A stretch of DNA of 64,000 nucleotides from NCBI GenBank assembly GCA_003135135.1, contig PLDK01000010.1, positions 103,676 through 167,675 on the forward strand, given 5' to 3'. Origin of the DNA: Deltaproteobacteria bacterium (GTDB lineage: Bacteria > Desulfobacterota > Binatia > Binatales > Binataceae). Both the position numbers and the translations under genes were made by a program. The notes below the pieces were generated by a model. It was not told the origin of the DNA and searched no databases. It saw only the letters and a program-made list of their open reading frames with translations. Numbering within the stretch: position 1 is the first letter of the stretch; the number at the start of each line of letters is the position of its first letter. Below, one piece after another: positions 33,831 through 43,191 of the stretch.

Positions 33831-35042
33831 ATGGCATTGGCTTCATTAGAAGAAATTTTCTCCACGTTGCGCGACGGAAAGATGGTCGTGATGATTGCGG
33901 AGGAGCGCGAGGACGCGGAAGGCGACCTCGTGATGGCGGCTGATAAGATCACGCCCGACGACATCAATTTCATGGCGCGCGAGGCCCGCGGCGTGATCTC
34001 CGTCGCGATTCCCGACCAGCGTTTCCGCGAGCTTGGAATTCCGCTCCAACCCTCGACCGACAACGGCGATTCGAAAGAGCAGGCCGGAGTGTTGATCGAC
34101 GCGCGAGAAGGCGCCACCACCGGCATTTCGGCGAGCGACCGCGCGCGGGTGATTTCGGTGGCGGCGTTCGGCGAATCCCGCCGTGACGATTTCGTCATGC
34201 CCGGCCACATTTTACCGCTGATGGCGTTGAGCGGGGGCGTGATGGTGCGGATCGGGCGCGCCGAAGGCGCGGTGGATCTGATGCGATCGGCGGGGGTGAG
34301 TCCGGTCGCGGCGCTATGCACGATACTGCGCGAGGACGGCGAGGCCGCGCGGCTCGAGGAGCTGCGCGAGTTTGCGGCGCGCCATTCCATCCCCATCTGC
34401 TACGTCAAGGAACTCGTTTCGTATCGCCTGACGAATGAAGTTCTGGTCCAGCGCGTTTCCGAGCAGCCGTTTCCCGTCGATGGCGGCATGCTGCGGGCCG
34501 TCATCTTCCGCAACGTCGTCGATGGCCGCGAGCATCTGGTGCTGATCAAAGGCCAGGTCGGCGGCGGACGCCCTGCGCTGGTGCGGCTCCATTCGGAATG
34601 TCTGACGGGCGACGTGTTTGCGTCGGCGCGATGCGACTGCGGCGAGCAGCTGCAGGAGGCGCTCGGGCGAATCATGGCGGCGGACTGCGGCGTGGTGATT
34701 TATCTCCACCAGGAGGGCCGCGGAATCGGGCTCGGCAACAAGATTCGGGCTTACGCGCTGCAGGACCAGGGGATGGACACCGTCGAAGCGAACTTGCATC
34801 TGGGCTTCGACGAGGACTTGCGCGATTATGGAATCGGCGCGCAAATTCTGCGCGATCTCGGCGTCGGCGAGGTGCAGTTGCTGACCAACAATCCGCACAA
34901 GATAGAAAGCCTGCGCCGTTACGGGGTGAGCGTTTCGCGCGTGCCGATCGAGGTCACGCCGCATGCGGGAAACATCGGGTACCTGAAAACCAAAAAAGAG
35001 AAACTCGGCCATCTGTTCTCGGAACTGAAGCTGACTACTTGA
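33831..35042 (+). CDS. ribBA: DHBP synthase / GTP cyclohydrolase II fusion
   Basis: A 403-residue fusion covering both branches into riboflavin: the N-terminal RibB half (about 1-200; motif [14 protein letters not shown]) makes DHBP, and the C-terminal RibA half (about 205-403) opens GTP. RibA zinc ligands are in [18 protein letters not shown], and [13 protein letters not shown] is the catalytic loop. The ATG at 33831 is chosen over a TTG at 33822. RibE and RibH genes, often next to it, are absent here. Confidence 0.95.
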   Translation: MALASLEEIFSTLRDGKMVVMIAEEREDAEGDLVMAADKITPDDINFMAREARGVISVAIPDQRFRELGIPLQPSTDNGDSKEQAGVLIDAREGATTGISASDRARVISVAAFGESRRDDFVMPGHILPLMALSGGVMVRIGRAEGAVDLMRSAGVSPVAALCTILREDGEAARLEELREFAARHSIPICYVKELVSYRLTNEVLVQRVSEQPFPVDGGMLRAVIFRNVVDGREHLVLIKGQVGGGRPALVRLHSECLTGDVFASARCDCGEQLQEALGRIMAADCGVVIYLHQEGRGIGLGNKIRAYALQDQGMDTVEANLHLGFDEDLRDYGIGAQILRDLGVGEVQLLTNNPHKIESLRRYGVSVSRVPIEVTPHAGNIGYLKTKKEKLGHLFSELKLTT

Positions 35043-35074
35043 GAGAGTAAGCCGTCTGCGGCTGTTGAATTGCC

Positions 35075-35521
35075 ATGGGACTAAGACATCAGGGGCGCGA
35101 GCTCGCGCTCAAGGCGCTGTACCGGATCGACATCTGCGGCGGCGCCAGCAGCGACGATCTGACCGCGCTGTTCGAAAGTTTTCCGGCCGAGGAGAGCGCG
35201 CGCAGGTTCGCCGTCCAGTTGATGGAGGGAGTGCGCCGCGAGCAGGCGGCGCTCGACAAGCTTCTGGCGGACGCGCTGGAGCATTGGTCGATCAAACGCT
35301 TGTCGCGCGTCGATCACAACGTGATGCGAATCGCGCTCTACGAATTGCTCAGGATGGAGGACATTCCGGCGCGGGTTACGATCGACGAAGCGATCGAACT
35401 GGCGAAATGTTACGGCGACATCGAGTCGGGGCATTTCGTCAACGGGGTGCTGGACGAAATCGCCGGACGGTTGGGGCTTAAGCAGAAGGGTGAGGAAATT
35501 ACGCTATCCAAGGCCGAGTAG
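35075..35521 (+). CDS. nusB: Transcription antitermination factor NusB
   Basis: A 148-residue all-helical RNA-binding protein that works with NusE on boxA in rRNA transcription. It opens GLRHQGRELALKALYR and keeps the HFVNGVLD segment near the C-terminus. It follows ribBA by 32 bases, as in many rib operons. Its end overlaps the GTG start of lptE by 32 bases. Confidence 0.95.
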   Translation: MGLRHQGRELALKALYRIDICGGASSDDLTALFESFPAEESARRFAVQLMEGVRREQAALDKLLADALEHWSIKRLSRVDHNVMRIALYELLRMEDIPARVTIDEAIELAKCYGDIESGHFVNGVLDEIAGRLGLKQKGEEITLSKAE

Positions 35522-36101
35522 GCTGCTCGGCTTCGCGATCGTCGCAGTCCTGTGTATTTCGGGATGCGGCTATCACTTCGCGAGTTCGGGTGACGCGCTG
35601 CCGCCCAGCGCCCAGACGATCTACGTCTCGCGATTCGGCAATGCCACCCGCGTGACCGGGATCAACGACGAGTTGATGCGTTACATTAAAGATGAAATCG
35701 CGTCGCATCGCAGGCTCACGATCGTGGATAGCCCCGACCAGGCCGACCTGCAGCTGTCGGGCGTCGTCAGGCTCGCTATTCAGGCGCCCATCAACTTCAA
35801 CACGGCGTACGAGCCGACCACCTTCCGCAATAGCGTGGTAGTCTCGGCGGTGCTCAAAGACCTGCACACGAAAAAGATAATCTGGAGCTCGACCCGCATC
35901 GGCAGCGGGCAACATGTTGCGGTCGTGGAGACCAACATCGTGACCACGACGCCAACTTTTTTGCAGCAGAACCTGCGCAGCGGCGATATCTCGCAGATGC
36001 CCGATCTCCAGATTGAGCAATCGGAAACGGCGGTGGGCCGGGACCTGATGATGCAGAAATTCGCCAAGAGCCTATACGTCGAGATGGCCGAAGGCTTCTA
36101 G
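35490..36101 (+). CDS. lptE: LPS-assembly lipoprotein LptE
   Basis: A 203-residue outer-membrane lipoprotein that plugs the LptD barrel for LPS insertion. Signal with lipobox ISGC, Cys26, then GYHFASSGDALPPSA, the LptE/RlpB start. The GTG at 35490 inside nusB gives the full signal. The next gene, holA, is its common neighbour in Gram-negatives. This supports an LPS-bearing outer membrane. Confidence 0.88.
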   Translation: MRKLRYPRPSRLLGFAIVAVLCISGCGYHFASSGDALPPSAQTIYVSRFGNATRVTGINDELMRYIKDEIASHRRLTIVDSPDQADLQLSGVVRLAIQAPINFNTAYEPTTFRNSVVVSAVLKDLHTKKIIWSSTRIGSGQHVAVVETNIVTTTPTFLQQNLRSGDISQMPDLQIEQSETAVGRDLMMQKFAKSLYVEMAEGF

Positions 36102-36138
36102 CCTTTAGCTGGGCGCCACGCGCAGGGGAGGCTACCGC

Positions 36139-37209
36139 ATGCCGCTTGAAACCGCGCTGGCATACCTTCGAGCAGCAGCCGCGCCACGGCGAATCCCGCC
36201 GGTGGTGGTGATCTTCGGTCCGCACGCATTCCTGCGCGAATACGTCCTCGATTCAATCGTTCGCAAGCTGGTGGCCGAGGGCTGCCAGCATCGCAGCTTT
36301 CAGATCGGCGCGGGCGACGATTACAGCGCCGTGCTGAACGAGCTTCGCGCGTCCGATTTGTTCGCACCCAAGCGGGCGATCGCATGCCGAATCCTGCGAT
36401 CGCGGCGGGACCGGGCGGAGACAGGCGGCGCGGACGCTGAAGCCGGCGACGCGCGCGGGCCGGGGAGCGGCGGCTCGGAGGCGGCGCTGGTGGCGGCTAT
36501 CGAGACCGCGCACGGCCCGGGCAACCTGATTCTGCTCTACGAGAAAGACAACGCGCCCGCGAAGATTTGCCGCGCCGCGGAAAAGCCGGCGTTGCTCGTA
36601 AGCTGCATGCGCCCGTTCGACAATCAGCTCGAGCAGTACGTGAACGCATTCGCACAGTCGCTCGGATTAAAACTGCCGGCGGCCGCAATCGACACGCTTA
36701 TTTCACGTCACGGCGGAGATTTGGCCGCCGTCGCCGGCGCGCTTGGCAAGCTCACAATCTTCATCGAGCCGGGCGCGGTGGTGCAGCCGGGCGATTTGGA
36801 CGAGGGCGCAAGGCGGATGCCGGAAGCATTCGAACTCGCCGACAGCCTCGCGCGTGGCCGGGGCGCGGCGGCGCTGGCGCAGTTGGGCCGTGCGACCGCG
36901 CTCGGGCGCGACGTCTTCGAAATCCTCGCGGTCGAGATCATACCGATGATGCGCCGAATGATGATCGCGGCCTCGATGATCGCGGCGCGAAGAGGCGCCG
37001 GCGACGTGGCCGCCGCGCTGGGGCTGGCGCCGCAAAGCGGCCTTGCGACCCGCGCAATCGAAGGGGCGCGGCGCTTCGGGTTGGCGCGCCTGGAACGCGC
37101 TTACTGGCGCGCGTGCGCGATGGATGCGGGATTCAAGAACGGCAAGATCAAGGAGCGCGAAGCAGCGCTGGCAGGATTGATCCTCGATCTGATGACCACG
37201 CCCGACTAG
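36139..37209 (+). CDS. holA: DNA polymerase III delta subunit
   Basis: A 356-residue clamp-loader subunit that opens the beta clamp. The AAA+-like N-domain has the FGPHAFLREYVLD segment (25-37), and the helical C-terminal region runs KRGA-free to the end. GGAGG stands before the ATG. A region near 95-115 is Gly/Asp/Arg-rich and looks like an insert. It ends the yceD-holA run and converges with rpsT. Confidence 0.88.
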   Translation: MPLETALAYLRAAAAPRRIPPVVVIFGPHAFLREYVLDSIVRKLVAEGCQHRSFQIGAGDDYSAVLNELRASDLFAPKRAIACRILRSRRDRAETGGADAEAGDARGPGSGGSEAALVAAIETAHGPGNLILLYEKDNAPAKICRAAEKPALLVSCMRPFDNQLEQYVNAFAQSLGLKLPAAAIDTLISRHGGDLAAVAGALGKLTIFIEPGAVVQPGDLDEGARRMPEAFELADSLARGRGAAALAQLGRATALGRDVFEILAVEIIPMMRRMMIAASMIAARRGAGDVAAALGLAPQSGLATRAIEGARRFGLARLERAYWRACAMDAGFKNGKIKEREAALAGLILDLMTTPD

Positions 37210-37233
37210 AAACCGCCCTTGCGAGCGGCTCGC

Positions 37234-37521
37234 TTACGCTTTCTTGCCGAACTTGCGATGCAGGCTGGAGGACAGCCGTGCAACTTTGCGGCGCACCGTG
37301 TTGCGATGCATCGTGCCGCTGGTGATCGCCTTGTACAGCACCTTGGTGGCCTGCTTGAGCGCTTCGCGTGCCGCAGCTTCGTCGGTGCTTGATGCGATAG
37401 TTTCCGCCGCCGTCCTGGCCAACGTGCGGGCACGTGTCCTGACGACGCGGTTGCGCTCGGCGCGCTTGACGCTTTGCCGATGGCGCTTCTCGGCCGATGG
37501 ATGAACTGGAATATGAGGCAT
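37234..37521 (-). CDS. rpsT: Ribosomal protein S20
   Basis: A 95-residue basic small-subunit protein. The family segment SAEKRHRQSVKRAERNR and the C-terminal HRNTVRRKVARL are typical. It lies opposite holA, a common arrangement. The short spacing to holA (25 bases) includes a small GCGAGC/GCTCGC repeat but no clear terminator. Confidence 0.95.
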   Translation of the reverse strand: MPHIPVHPSAEKRHRQSVKRAERNRVVRTRARTLARTAAETIASSTDEAAAREALKQATKVLYKAITSGTMHRNTVRRKVARLSSSLHRKFGKKA

Positions 37522-37573
37522 AACCAGTCATTTGTAACAGTGCTCGAGCGCCGGAGCAATAGAGCGGTTCAAT

Positions 37574-38395
37574 TCATTGCTTCACGCGCTGGCCTGCGGT
37601 GCGCATCGCGGCTTTCGCTTCGGTCCACAGGCCGTCGATTTCCGACGGCGTCATCGCTTTGAGATTGAGGCCGCGCGATGCGGCGATTCGCGCGACTTCG
37701 TCAAATCGCGCGACGAACTTGTCGCAGGCGGCGCGCAGGGTCTGTTCGGCATCTTTACCGATGAAGCGGGGCGCGTTGGCGACCGCGAGCATCAGGTCGC
37801 CGATTTCCTCGGCGGCGCCGGCGGTGTCGCCGCGGTCGAGCGCATGCTCGATCTCCGCGATTTCCTCGCGAGCCTTCGCCAGCACTTCGCGAATATTGGC
37901 CCAATCCATGCCGGCACGGCGCGCCTTCTCGCCGAGCTTTTCCGCGCGCATCATCGACGGCAGCCCGCGGCCGACGTGCGCGAGACTGTTCGCGCCGTTG
38001 GGCTCCTTGCTCTCGCGTTCCTGCTGTTTGATCCGCTCCCAATTTTCGAGGACCTGCCCGACACTATCGGCGCGTGTGTCGCCGTAGATGTGAGGATGGC
38101 GCCGAATGAGTTTTTCCGCGGCGTTTCGCAGGCCGGTGGCGATGTCGAACTTTGACTGTTCGGCAAGAATCAAGCTGGCGAACAGGCATTGCACCATCAC
38201 GTCGCCAAGTTCCTCGGCAACGTCGGGAAAGTTGCCGCGCGCGATCGCGTCGGCCACCTCGTACGCTTCCTCGATCAGATGGCGGGGCGTGTCGGCGAGT
38301 TTCTGTTCGCGATCCCACGGGCATCGGGCGCGCAGTTCGGTGACGACCGCGAGCAGTTTCGCAAACGCTTGCGCTGAAGTGGCGTCATCGCTCAT
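37574..38395 (-). CDS. mazG: Nucleoside triphosphate pyrophosphohydrolase MazG
   Basis: A 273-residue house-cleaning NTPase that hydrolyses non-canonical or excess NTPs. Two MazG repeats are present; the first keeps RCPWDREQ, LIEEAYEV and EELGDVMVQ (metal-binding Glu/Asp), and the second has EIGDLMLAVAN. The extra N-terminal and C-terminal tails are short. It is followed on the upstream side by an esterase gene reading the same way, four bases away. Confidence 0.94.
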   Translation of the reverse strand: MSDDATSAQAFAKLLAVVTELRARCPWDREQKLADTPRHLIEEAYEVADAIARGNFPDVAEELGDVMVQCLFASLILAEQSKFDIATGLRNAAEKLIRRHPHIYGDTRADSVGQVLENWERIKQQERESKEPNGANSLAHVGRGLPSMMRAEKLGEKARRAGMDWANIREVLAKAREEIAEIEHALDRGDTAGAAEEIGDLMLAVANAPRFIGKDAEQTLRAACDKFVARFDEVARIAASRGLNLKAMTPSEIDGLWTEAKAAMRTAGQRVKQ

Positions 38396-38399
38396 GGCT

Positions 38400-39062
38400 T
38401 CACACCCCGACGATCGGTTCGAGCACCTTCTCGGTGAGAAAGTTTGACAGATCGTTCAGCCCCTCGGCGGTTATCTCGTGACCGCAATCGTACTCGCGAT
38501 AGGTCAGCGGAACCTTCAGGGCGCGCAACGATTCCACTGACGCGCGCCCGCGCGCGATCTCGATCATCTCGTCAGCGCGGCCATGCTCAACGAGCGTCGG
38601 CAGCGCTTCGAGAGCGGCGGGATCGCTGACCTCATCCTTCAAGTCGGGCGGAAAGTACGTCGAGAGCGCCACCAGCGCCGCGAACTTCGAGGGATTTCTG
38701 AGCGCGAGCCGATACGCCAGCATGCCGCCCTGGCTGAATCCCAGCACCACCAGTTTTTTTCGATCGACCGGATACTTCTGCAGCGCCGCATTGAGAAACG
38801 CGGTCACCATTTTGTTCGCGTCGTCGATCGCGGCGCGATCGGGTGTAGCGCCCATCCGAATCGGAAACCATGCGTAGCCGCGCGTGGGACCGATCGGCAC
38901 TTCCATCGGACCCTGCGGACAAATCACCATGAAGCGGCCGTCGGCAAGATACGGCGCGAGTCCCAGGAGATCGAGCGCATTGGCGCCGAACCCGTGCATC
39001 GCGATTAGCGTCGGATGAGGTCCTTCGCCGGCGGGCTCATATACCGTATGAATCAGTCGCAT
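38400..39062 (-). CDS. Carboxylesterase/phospholipase-family alpha/beta hydrolase
   Basis: A 220-residue serine esterase (YpfH/YvaK-like group). Nucleophile GFSQGGM with Ser near 112, Asp in EHGRADEMI, and His in YDCGHEI. No export signal. The stop lies four bases from the mazG start, so the pair probably share a transcript. Likely substrate short-chain esters; not more can be said. Confidence 0.88.
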   Translation of the reverse strand: MRLIHTVYEPAGEGPHPTLIAMHGFGANALDLLGLAPYLADGRFMVICPQGPMEVPIGPTRGYAWFPIRMGATPDRAAIDDANKMVTAFLNAALQKYPVDRKKLVVLGFSQGGMLAYRLALRNPSKFAALVALSTYFPPDLKDEVSDPAALEALPTLVEHGRADEMIEIARGRASVESLRALKVPLTYREYDCGHEITAEGLNDLSNFLTEKVLEPIVGV

Positions 39063-39247
39063 CGATGCGTTCTCCTTCGCGCCAGTCTCGCATCATAGAT
39101 CGCACCCCAACGGCGTCGCCAGCCGACTTGCGAGCGCGCGGGCCGGCGGCGGCCAGGCCGGGGCTGACGCCCAAGGCTGTTCATCGCAGCCTCAATAACC
39201 GCTATCTTAGCGGCGCGCGATATGGGCAATAGCAGGATGATCGAGCG

Positions 39248-42200
39248 TTGAAGGTCGCGGGCGACAGCGATCGGGGGTGGATTGCGGGGACGCCATTTTT
39301 GCGGTGGACCGCTGCCGCGTTGTCGGTATTTTCGATCGCGGCCGCATCGGCTCCTCAAGCGTCCAGCGGCAAACTGGCGGGATTCATTGCCGGCGCGATT
39401 CTGATCGGGCTGGTCGCCTACGCGCTCATCGACTACCTCCGCCCGCTCATCGACGATCGCGACTCCGGGCTTACCGCCGCGCTGCTTGTGCTCGGCGCGT
39501 TGGCCGCCGTGAAGCTCGCGGTGATGCCGTTTTTCCCCGGCTTCGGCCCCGACGTTGGCGACTACCAGGCGTGGGCGGCCCAAATCGCGACCTACGGTCC
39601 CGCGCACACTTATCAGGCGGGATTCTTCCTCGACTATCCGCCCGGCTATCTGTACGCGCTGTGGGTCGTGGGGCTCATCGCGCGTGTCATCGGCGCGACG
39701 GGAGATTTTTACCGGGTCATAATCGAGAGTCCCGCGATCGTCGCCGACTTCGCGCTCGCGCTTCTGATGTATGCGTTCGTGCGGCGGGGCAGCCGGCCCG
39801 CGATGGCTTTTATCGCGATGCTGATGGTCGCGCTGAATCCGCCGCTGCTGTTCGACACCGTGGTTTGGGGTCAAAGCGATTCGGTGATGGCGTTCGTCAC
39901 GCTGCTCAGCATCGTGGCGATTCTCGGCCGGCAGTACGAGATCGCCTGGGGACTCGCCGCGATCGCGGTGCTGGTCAAGCCGCAGGGCTTGATGATCCTG
40001 CCGGTGCTCGGCGTCTGGACGATGCTCGAGGCCGACTTCGCGACGTGGATCAAGTCGGGAGTCGCGTTGATTGCGGTCGCGATCATCGGCATCGCGCCGT
40101 TCCAATTCGGCCATGAGTGGAACTGGATTATCAAGCTCTATACTTCCACCGCGGCCTACTACCACGAGACTTCAGTCAACGCATTCAACCTGATGGCGCT
40201 GATCGGCGGACTTCGCCAGGCGGATTCGGGCACTTTCGCGGGAATATCGTACTTTGCGCTCGGGATGAGCCTGCTGGTGCCGCTCTACGGATTCATCGCG
40301 TGGATCCTGTGGCGCGGCCGCACGCCCACGCGGCTCCTGTTCGCCTCGTTCATCGCGATTTTTGGATTCTTCATGGTCGCGCCCAGGATGCACGAGCGGT
40401 ACCTCTACCCCGCGGTCGTACTTGCGGTGCCATTGGCTCTGGAAGCGCCCGAGATGCTTGCAGTGTTCGTAGTTGTCTCGCTCACCAGCTTGATCAATCT
40501 GGCTTACATCCTGCACACGCTTAACACCGTGGTGTTCCTGGACGCGCACGACGGGCTTGCGATGGCGACCTCGGGGCTCAACGTGGTAGCGCTTGCGCTG
40601 GCCGTTTACTACGGCGCAACGCGGCTGCAGGGCAAAAGCGAGCTGAATGCGGCCGTCGCTGCGTTCTTCGGGAGATTCACCATGCCCCGGCAGGTCGAGG
40701 ATTACATTGAAGAACCGGCCGCCGCGCCCGCGTGGATCGCCACCGACACCATCATCATCTCGGCGCTGTTGATCGTCGCGGCGATCACGCGCTTCTGGCA
40801 CCTTGGCCATCCCGCCGAGATCGTTTTCGATGAGGTCCATTTCGTCGCGCAAGGACGCCATTATTTGCACGGCGAGTCCTTCCTCGATCCTCATCCGCCG
40901 CTGGCCAAGCTCATAATCGCCGCGGGCATTTTTATTTTTGGCGATCATCCGTGGAGTTGGCGGGTCGGCAACGCGACGCTTGGGACGGCACTCGTGGGAA
41001 TCACCTACCTGCTCGGGCGCCGGATGTCGGGCTCGCGGCTGGTCGGCGCGATCGCCGGCGCGATCATCCTTTGCGACGGGATGTATCTGGTCGACTCGCA
41101 CTACGCCGTCATCGACATCGTCTATCTTACCTGTGCGGCGGTCGCGTACTTGCTCTTTTTCAGATTCGCGCAGACGCCAGATGCGGGCGCGCGCCGGCGC
41201 ATCCTGCCGTGGATTGGTCTGGTGCTGGGCCTGTGCCTGGCAAGCAAATTCTACATCCCGGCGATAACCTTTCTGATGGTGGTGGGTTTCATTCTCTATG
41301 TGCTCGCGAAGGACCGTCCCAAGGCCGCGCCGGCCACGCCGCCGGTCGTCGAGCCAAAGGCGCCAATCGATTCCAAGCCGAAGAAAAGCAAAGCGCCCGC
41401 TCCGGTCCCGACCGGAATCGATCCTTTCGATCTGCCCGGAATAGCCTTCACCGCGCTCATCTGTATTGTCCTCGGATTGGTGCTGTTCCTGTTCGGCGAA
41501 ACATTCGCGCACATCCTGCCGATCGTTCTCGTAGTTCTGGCAATCCGCTTTGCGGAGATTTTCTGGCGTAGCCGCTCGTCATCGGCGGCGGGCGCGTGGC
41601 GGATGCCGTCGATGGCGAGCCTGCTCGAACCGACCAGCGTTGGCGCCGTCGCGCTGGTTGGGTCGGTCGCCGCGATCGTATACCTGGCGGTGTTCCTGCC
41701 GCATTACTGGTTCGGTTGGTGGGGCGGCATCTCAGATCTGTTCTATTACTACAAAGACATCGTCTGGTATGAAAAGAGCGTCGCGTCCGCCAGCCATCCG
41801 TACGCGTCGCCCTGGTGGAGCTGGCCGCTGATGCTGCGCCCGATCGCGTACTGGCAGAACTTCCCCAAGACGGGCGATGTGCAAACCGTCTGGGGCGGAG
41901 GCAATCCGATCCTATGGTGGGGCGCGCTGACCGCGATCACTATCACCGCCGTCAATGCGCTCGAGCGCCCGAACCTGACCCGCTGGTTCCTCGTCATCGG
42001 CTATCTCAGCTATCTCCTGATCTGGGCCTGGATCGGCCGCACGCTCTTCCTCTACCACTACATGGCCTCGGTTTACTTTGGATACCTCGCGCTGGCCATT
42101 TTGCTCGGCGAATGTTTCAAGGAGCGCGCCGAGCCGTGGGAGCATATTGCGCTGTTGCTGACGATGACGCCGGTCTTTTTCCTCGGGATGCCGCCGACCT

Positions 42201-42415
42201 GGGGATGGATCACTTTCATCGTCGTAATCGGCGCGTACGGCTTTTTCCTGCTGCAGACTCCATACGCGGGCCGATACGTTGGCAGCGTGTTCGTGGCCGT
42301 CGCGCTGATTTTGTTCGTGTACTACTTCCCGATTTGGGTCGGCATGCCGATCAGCCGCGACGGATACTACGCGCGGATGTGGCTGCAAGCTGCGGGGCTG
42401 CGCAATTGGATATGA
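39248..42415 (+). CDS. Fused double GT-C glycosyltransferase (Gpi18-like half plus PMT half)
   Basis: A 1055-residue polytopic membrane protein with two glycosyltransferase halves. The first (about 1-480) has YPPGYLYALWV near 129, WGQSDSVMA and RMHERYLYPA, as in Gpi18-like mannosyltransferases. The second (about 490-1055) is a PMT-family GT39: FDEVHFVAQG near 526 with the lumenal Asp-Glu, DPHPPLAKLIIAAG, and the PMT C-terminal 4-TM block (YHYMASVYFGYLA). A Lys/Pro/Ala linker lies near 690-730. Start is TTG; a better start is not seen. It is first of a three-gene overlapping operon. Confidence 0.85.
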   Translation: MKVAGDSDRGWIAGTPFLRWTAAALSVFSIAAASAPQASSGKLAGFIAGAILIGLVAYALIDYLRPLIDDRDSGLTAALLVLGALAAVKLAVMPFFPGFGPDVGDYQAWAAQIATYGPAHTYQAGFFLDYPPGYLYALWVVGLIARVIGATGDFYRVIIESPAIVADFALALLMYAFVRRGSRPAMAFIAMLMVALNPPLLFDTVVWGQSDSVMAFVTLLSIVAILGRQYEIAWGLAAIAVLVKPQGLMILPVLGVWTMLEADFATWIKSGVALIAVAIIGIAPFQFGHEWNWIIKLYTSTAAYYHETSVNAFNLMALIGGLRQADSGTFAGISYFALGMSLLVPLYGFIAWILWRGRTPTRLLFASFIAIFGFFMVAPRMHERYLYPAVVLAVPLALEAPEMLAVFVVVSLTSLINLAYILHTLNTVVFLDAHDGLAMATSGLNVVALALAVYYGATRLQGKSELNAAVAAFFGRFTMPRQVEDYIEEPAAAPAWIATDTIIISALLIVAAITRFWHLGHPAEIVFDEVHFVAQGRHYLHGESFLDPHPPLAKLIIAAGIFIFGDHPWSWRVGNATLGTALVGITYLLGRRMSGSRLVGAIAGAIILCDGMYLVDSHYAVIDIVYLTCAAVAYLLFFRFAQTPDAGARRRILPWIGLVLGLCLASKFYIPAITFLMVVGFILYVLAKDRPKAAPATPPVVEPKAPIDSKPKKSKAPAPVPTGIDPFDLPGIAFTALICIVLGLVLFLFGETFAHILPIVLVVLAIRFAEIFWRSRSSSAAGAWRMPSMASLLEPTSVGAVALVGSVAAIVYLAVFLPHYWFGWWGGISDLFYYYKDIVWYEKSVASASHPYASPWWSWPLMLRPIAYWQNFPKTGDVQTVWGGGNPILWWGALTAITITAVNALERPNLTRWFLVIGYLSYLLIWAWIGRTLFLYHYMASVYFGYLALAILLGECFKERAEPWEHIALLLTMTPVFFLGMPPTWGWITFIVVIGAYGFFLLQTPYAGRYVGSVFVAVALILFVYYFPIWVGMPISRDGYYARMWLQAAGLRNWI

Positions 42416-43191
42416 TCGCATACCTGCATTCGTATCATCGCCGCCGCGCGATTTTGCTCTGCGCAGTTTTCCTTGGCGCGACGTTTGCCGCCGGCCTATC
42501 CGCACCGCGATGCGCCGCCGCCGCGCAGAACCTGCTGGTCAACGGCGACTTAGCCAAGGGCTCCGAGGATCAGCCCGATTTGTGGCGTACCGAGGCCTGG
42601 ATTAACAATCCCGACGCATTCAAGGCCCATTGGCATTCGTATTCCGATAAGCCCAGCGAGCTCGAGGTCGATAATCTCAAGGCCAACGACGGGCGCTGGG
42701 AGCAACCGCTGACCGTGCAACCCGGATGGTATCAGCTCAGCGTCGATGTCCGCACCGAAGATGTCGGCGCCAAGGAAAGCGGCGCGTCGATTTCAGTCAT
42801 GGAAGACGGCATCATGTCGGCCGACATCCACGGCACCACCGACTGGCAGCGCGTGACGCTGTACCTCAAGGTCGGGGGACACGGCGCGGACATCGACGTC
42901 GCACTGCGAGTCGGCGGATTCGGCAGCCTCAACACCGGCAAGGCATTCTTCAGAAATGCGACGCTGGTCCGGATTGACGCTCCTGCGCCCAGCGCGACTC
43001 CCACTTACGACTTGATGGCGATTCGGAAGCAGGCGGCTCCCGTGCCGCATGGCTCGCCGATCTCGCTGGCGGCCACATTTTTGGCGCTCGCGGCGATTGC
43101 ATGGGCGGGTTGGCGCATATTCGGCGACGACGACTTTCGCATCTTCAACACATTTCGCGCCGCCATGTCCGGGCGCTCGAACAAACGATGA
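42412..43191 (+). CDS. Exported membrane-anchored beta-rich protein in the glycosyltransferase operon
   Basis: A 259-residue protein. The ATG at 42412 overlaps the upstream stop as ATGA. It has an N-terminal signal (ending near CAAAAQ), then a carbohydrate-binding-like beta-sandwich (LLVNGDLAKGS, WEQPLTVQPGWYQLSVDV, TTDWQRVTLYLKV), and one C-terminal membrane helix (about 217-240). The NGDF-like start and the WYQLSVDV strand match CBM4/9-type folds. The periplasmic domain may hold a glycan for its operon partners (inference). Confidence 0.75.
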   Translation: MIAYLHSYHRRRAILLCAVFLGATFAAGLSAPRCAAAAQNLLVNGDLAKGSEDQPDLWRTEAWINNPDAFKAHWHSYSDKPSELEVDNLKANDGRWEQPLTVQPGWYQLSVDVRTEDVGAKESGASISVMEDGIMSADIHGTTDWQRVTLYLKVGGHGADIDVALRVGGFGSLNTGKAFFRNATLVRIDAPAPSATPTYDLMAIRKQAAPVPHGSPISLAATFLALAAIAWAGWRIFGDDDFRIFNTFRAAMSGRSNKR

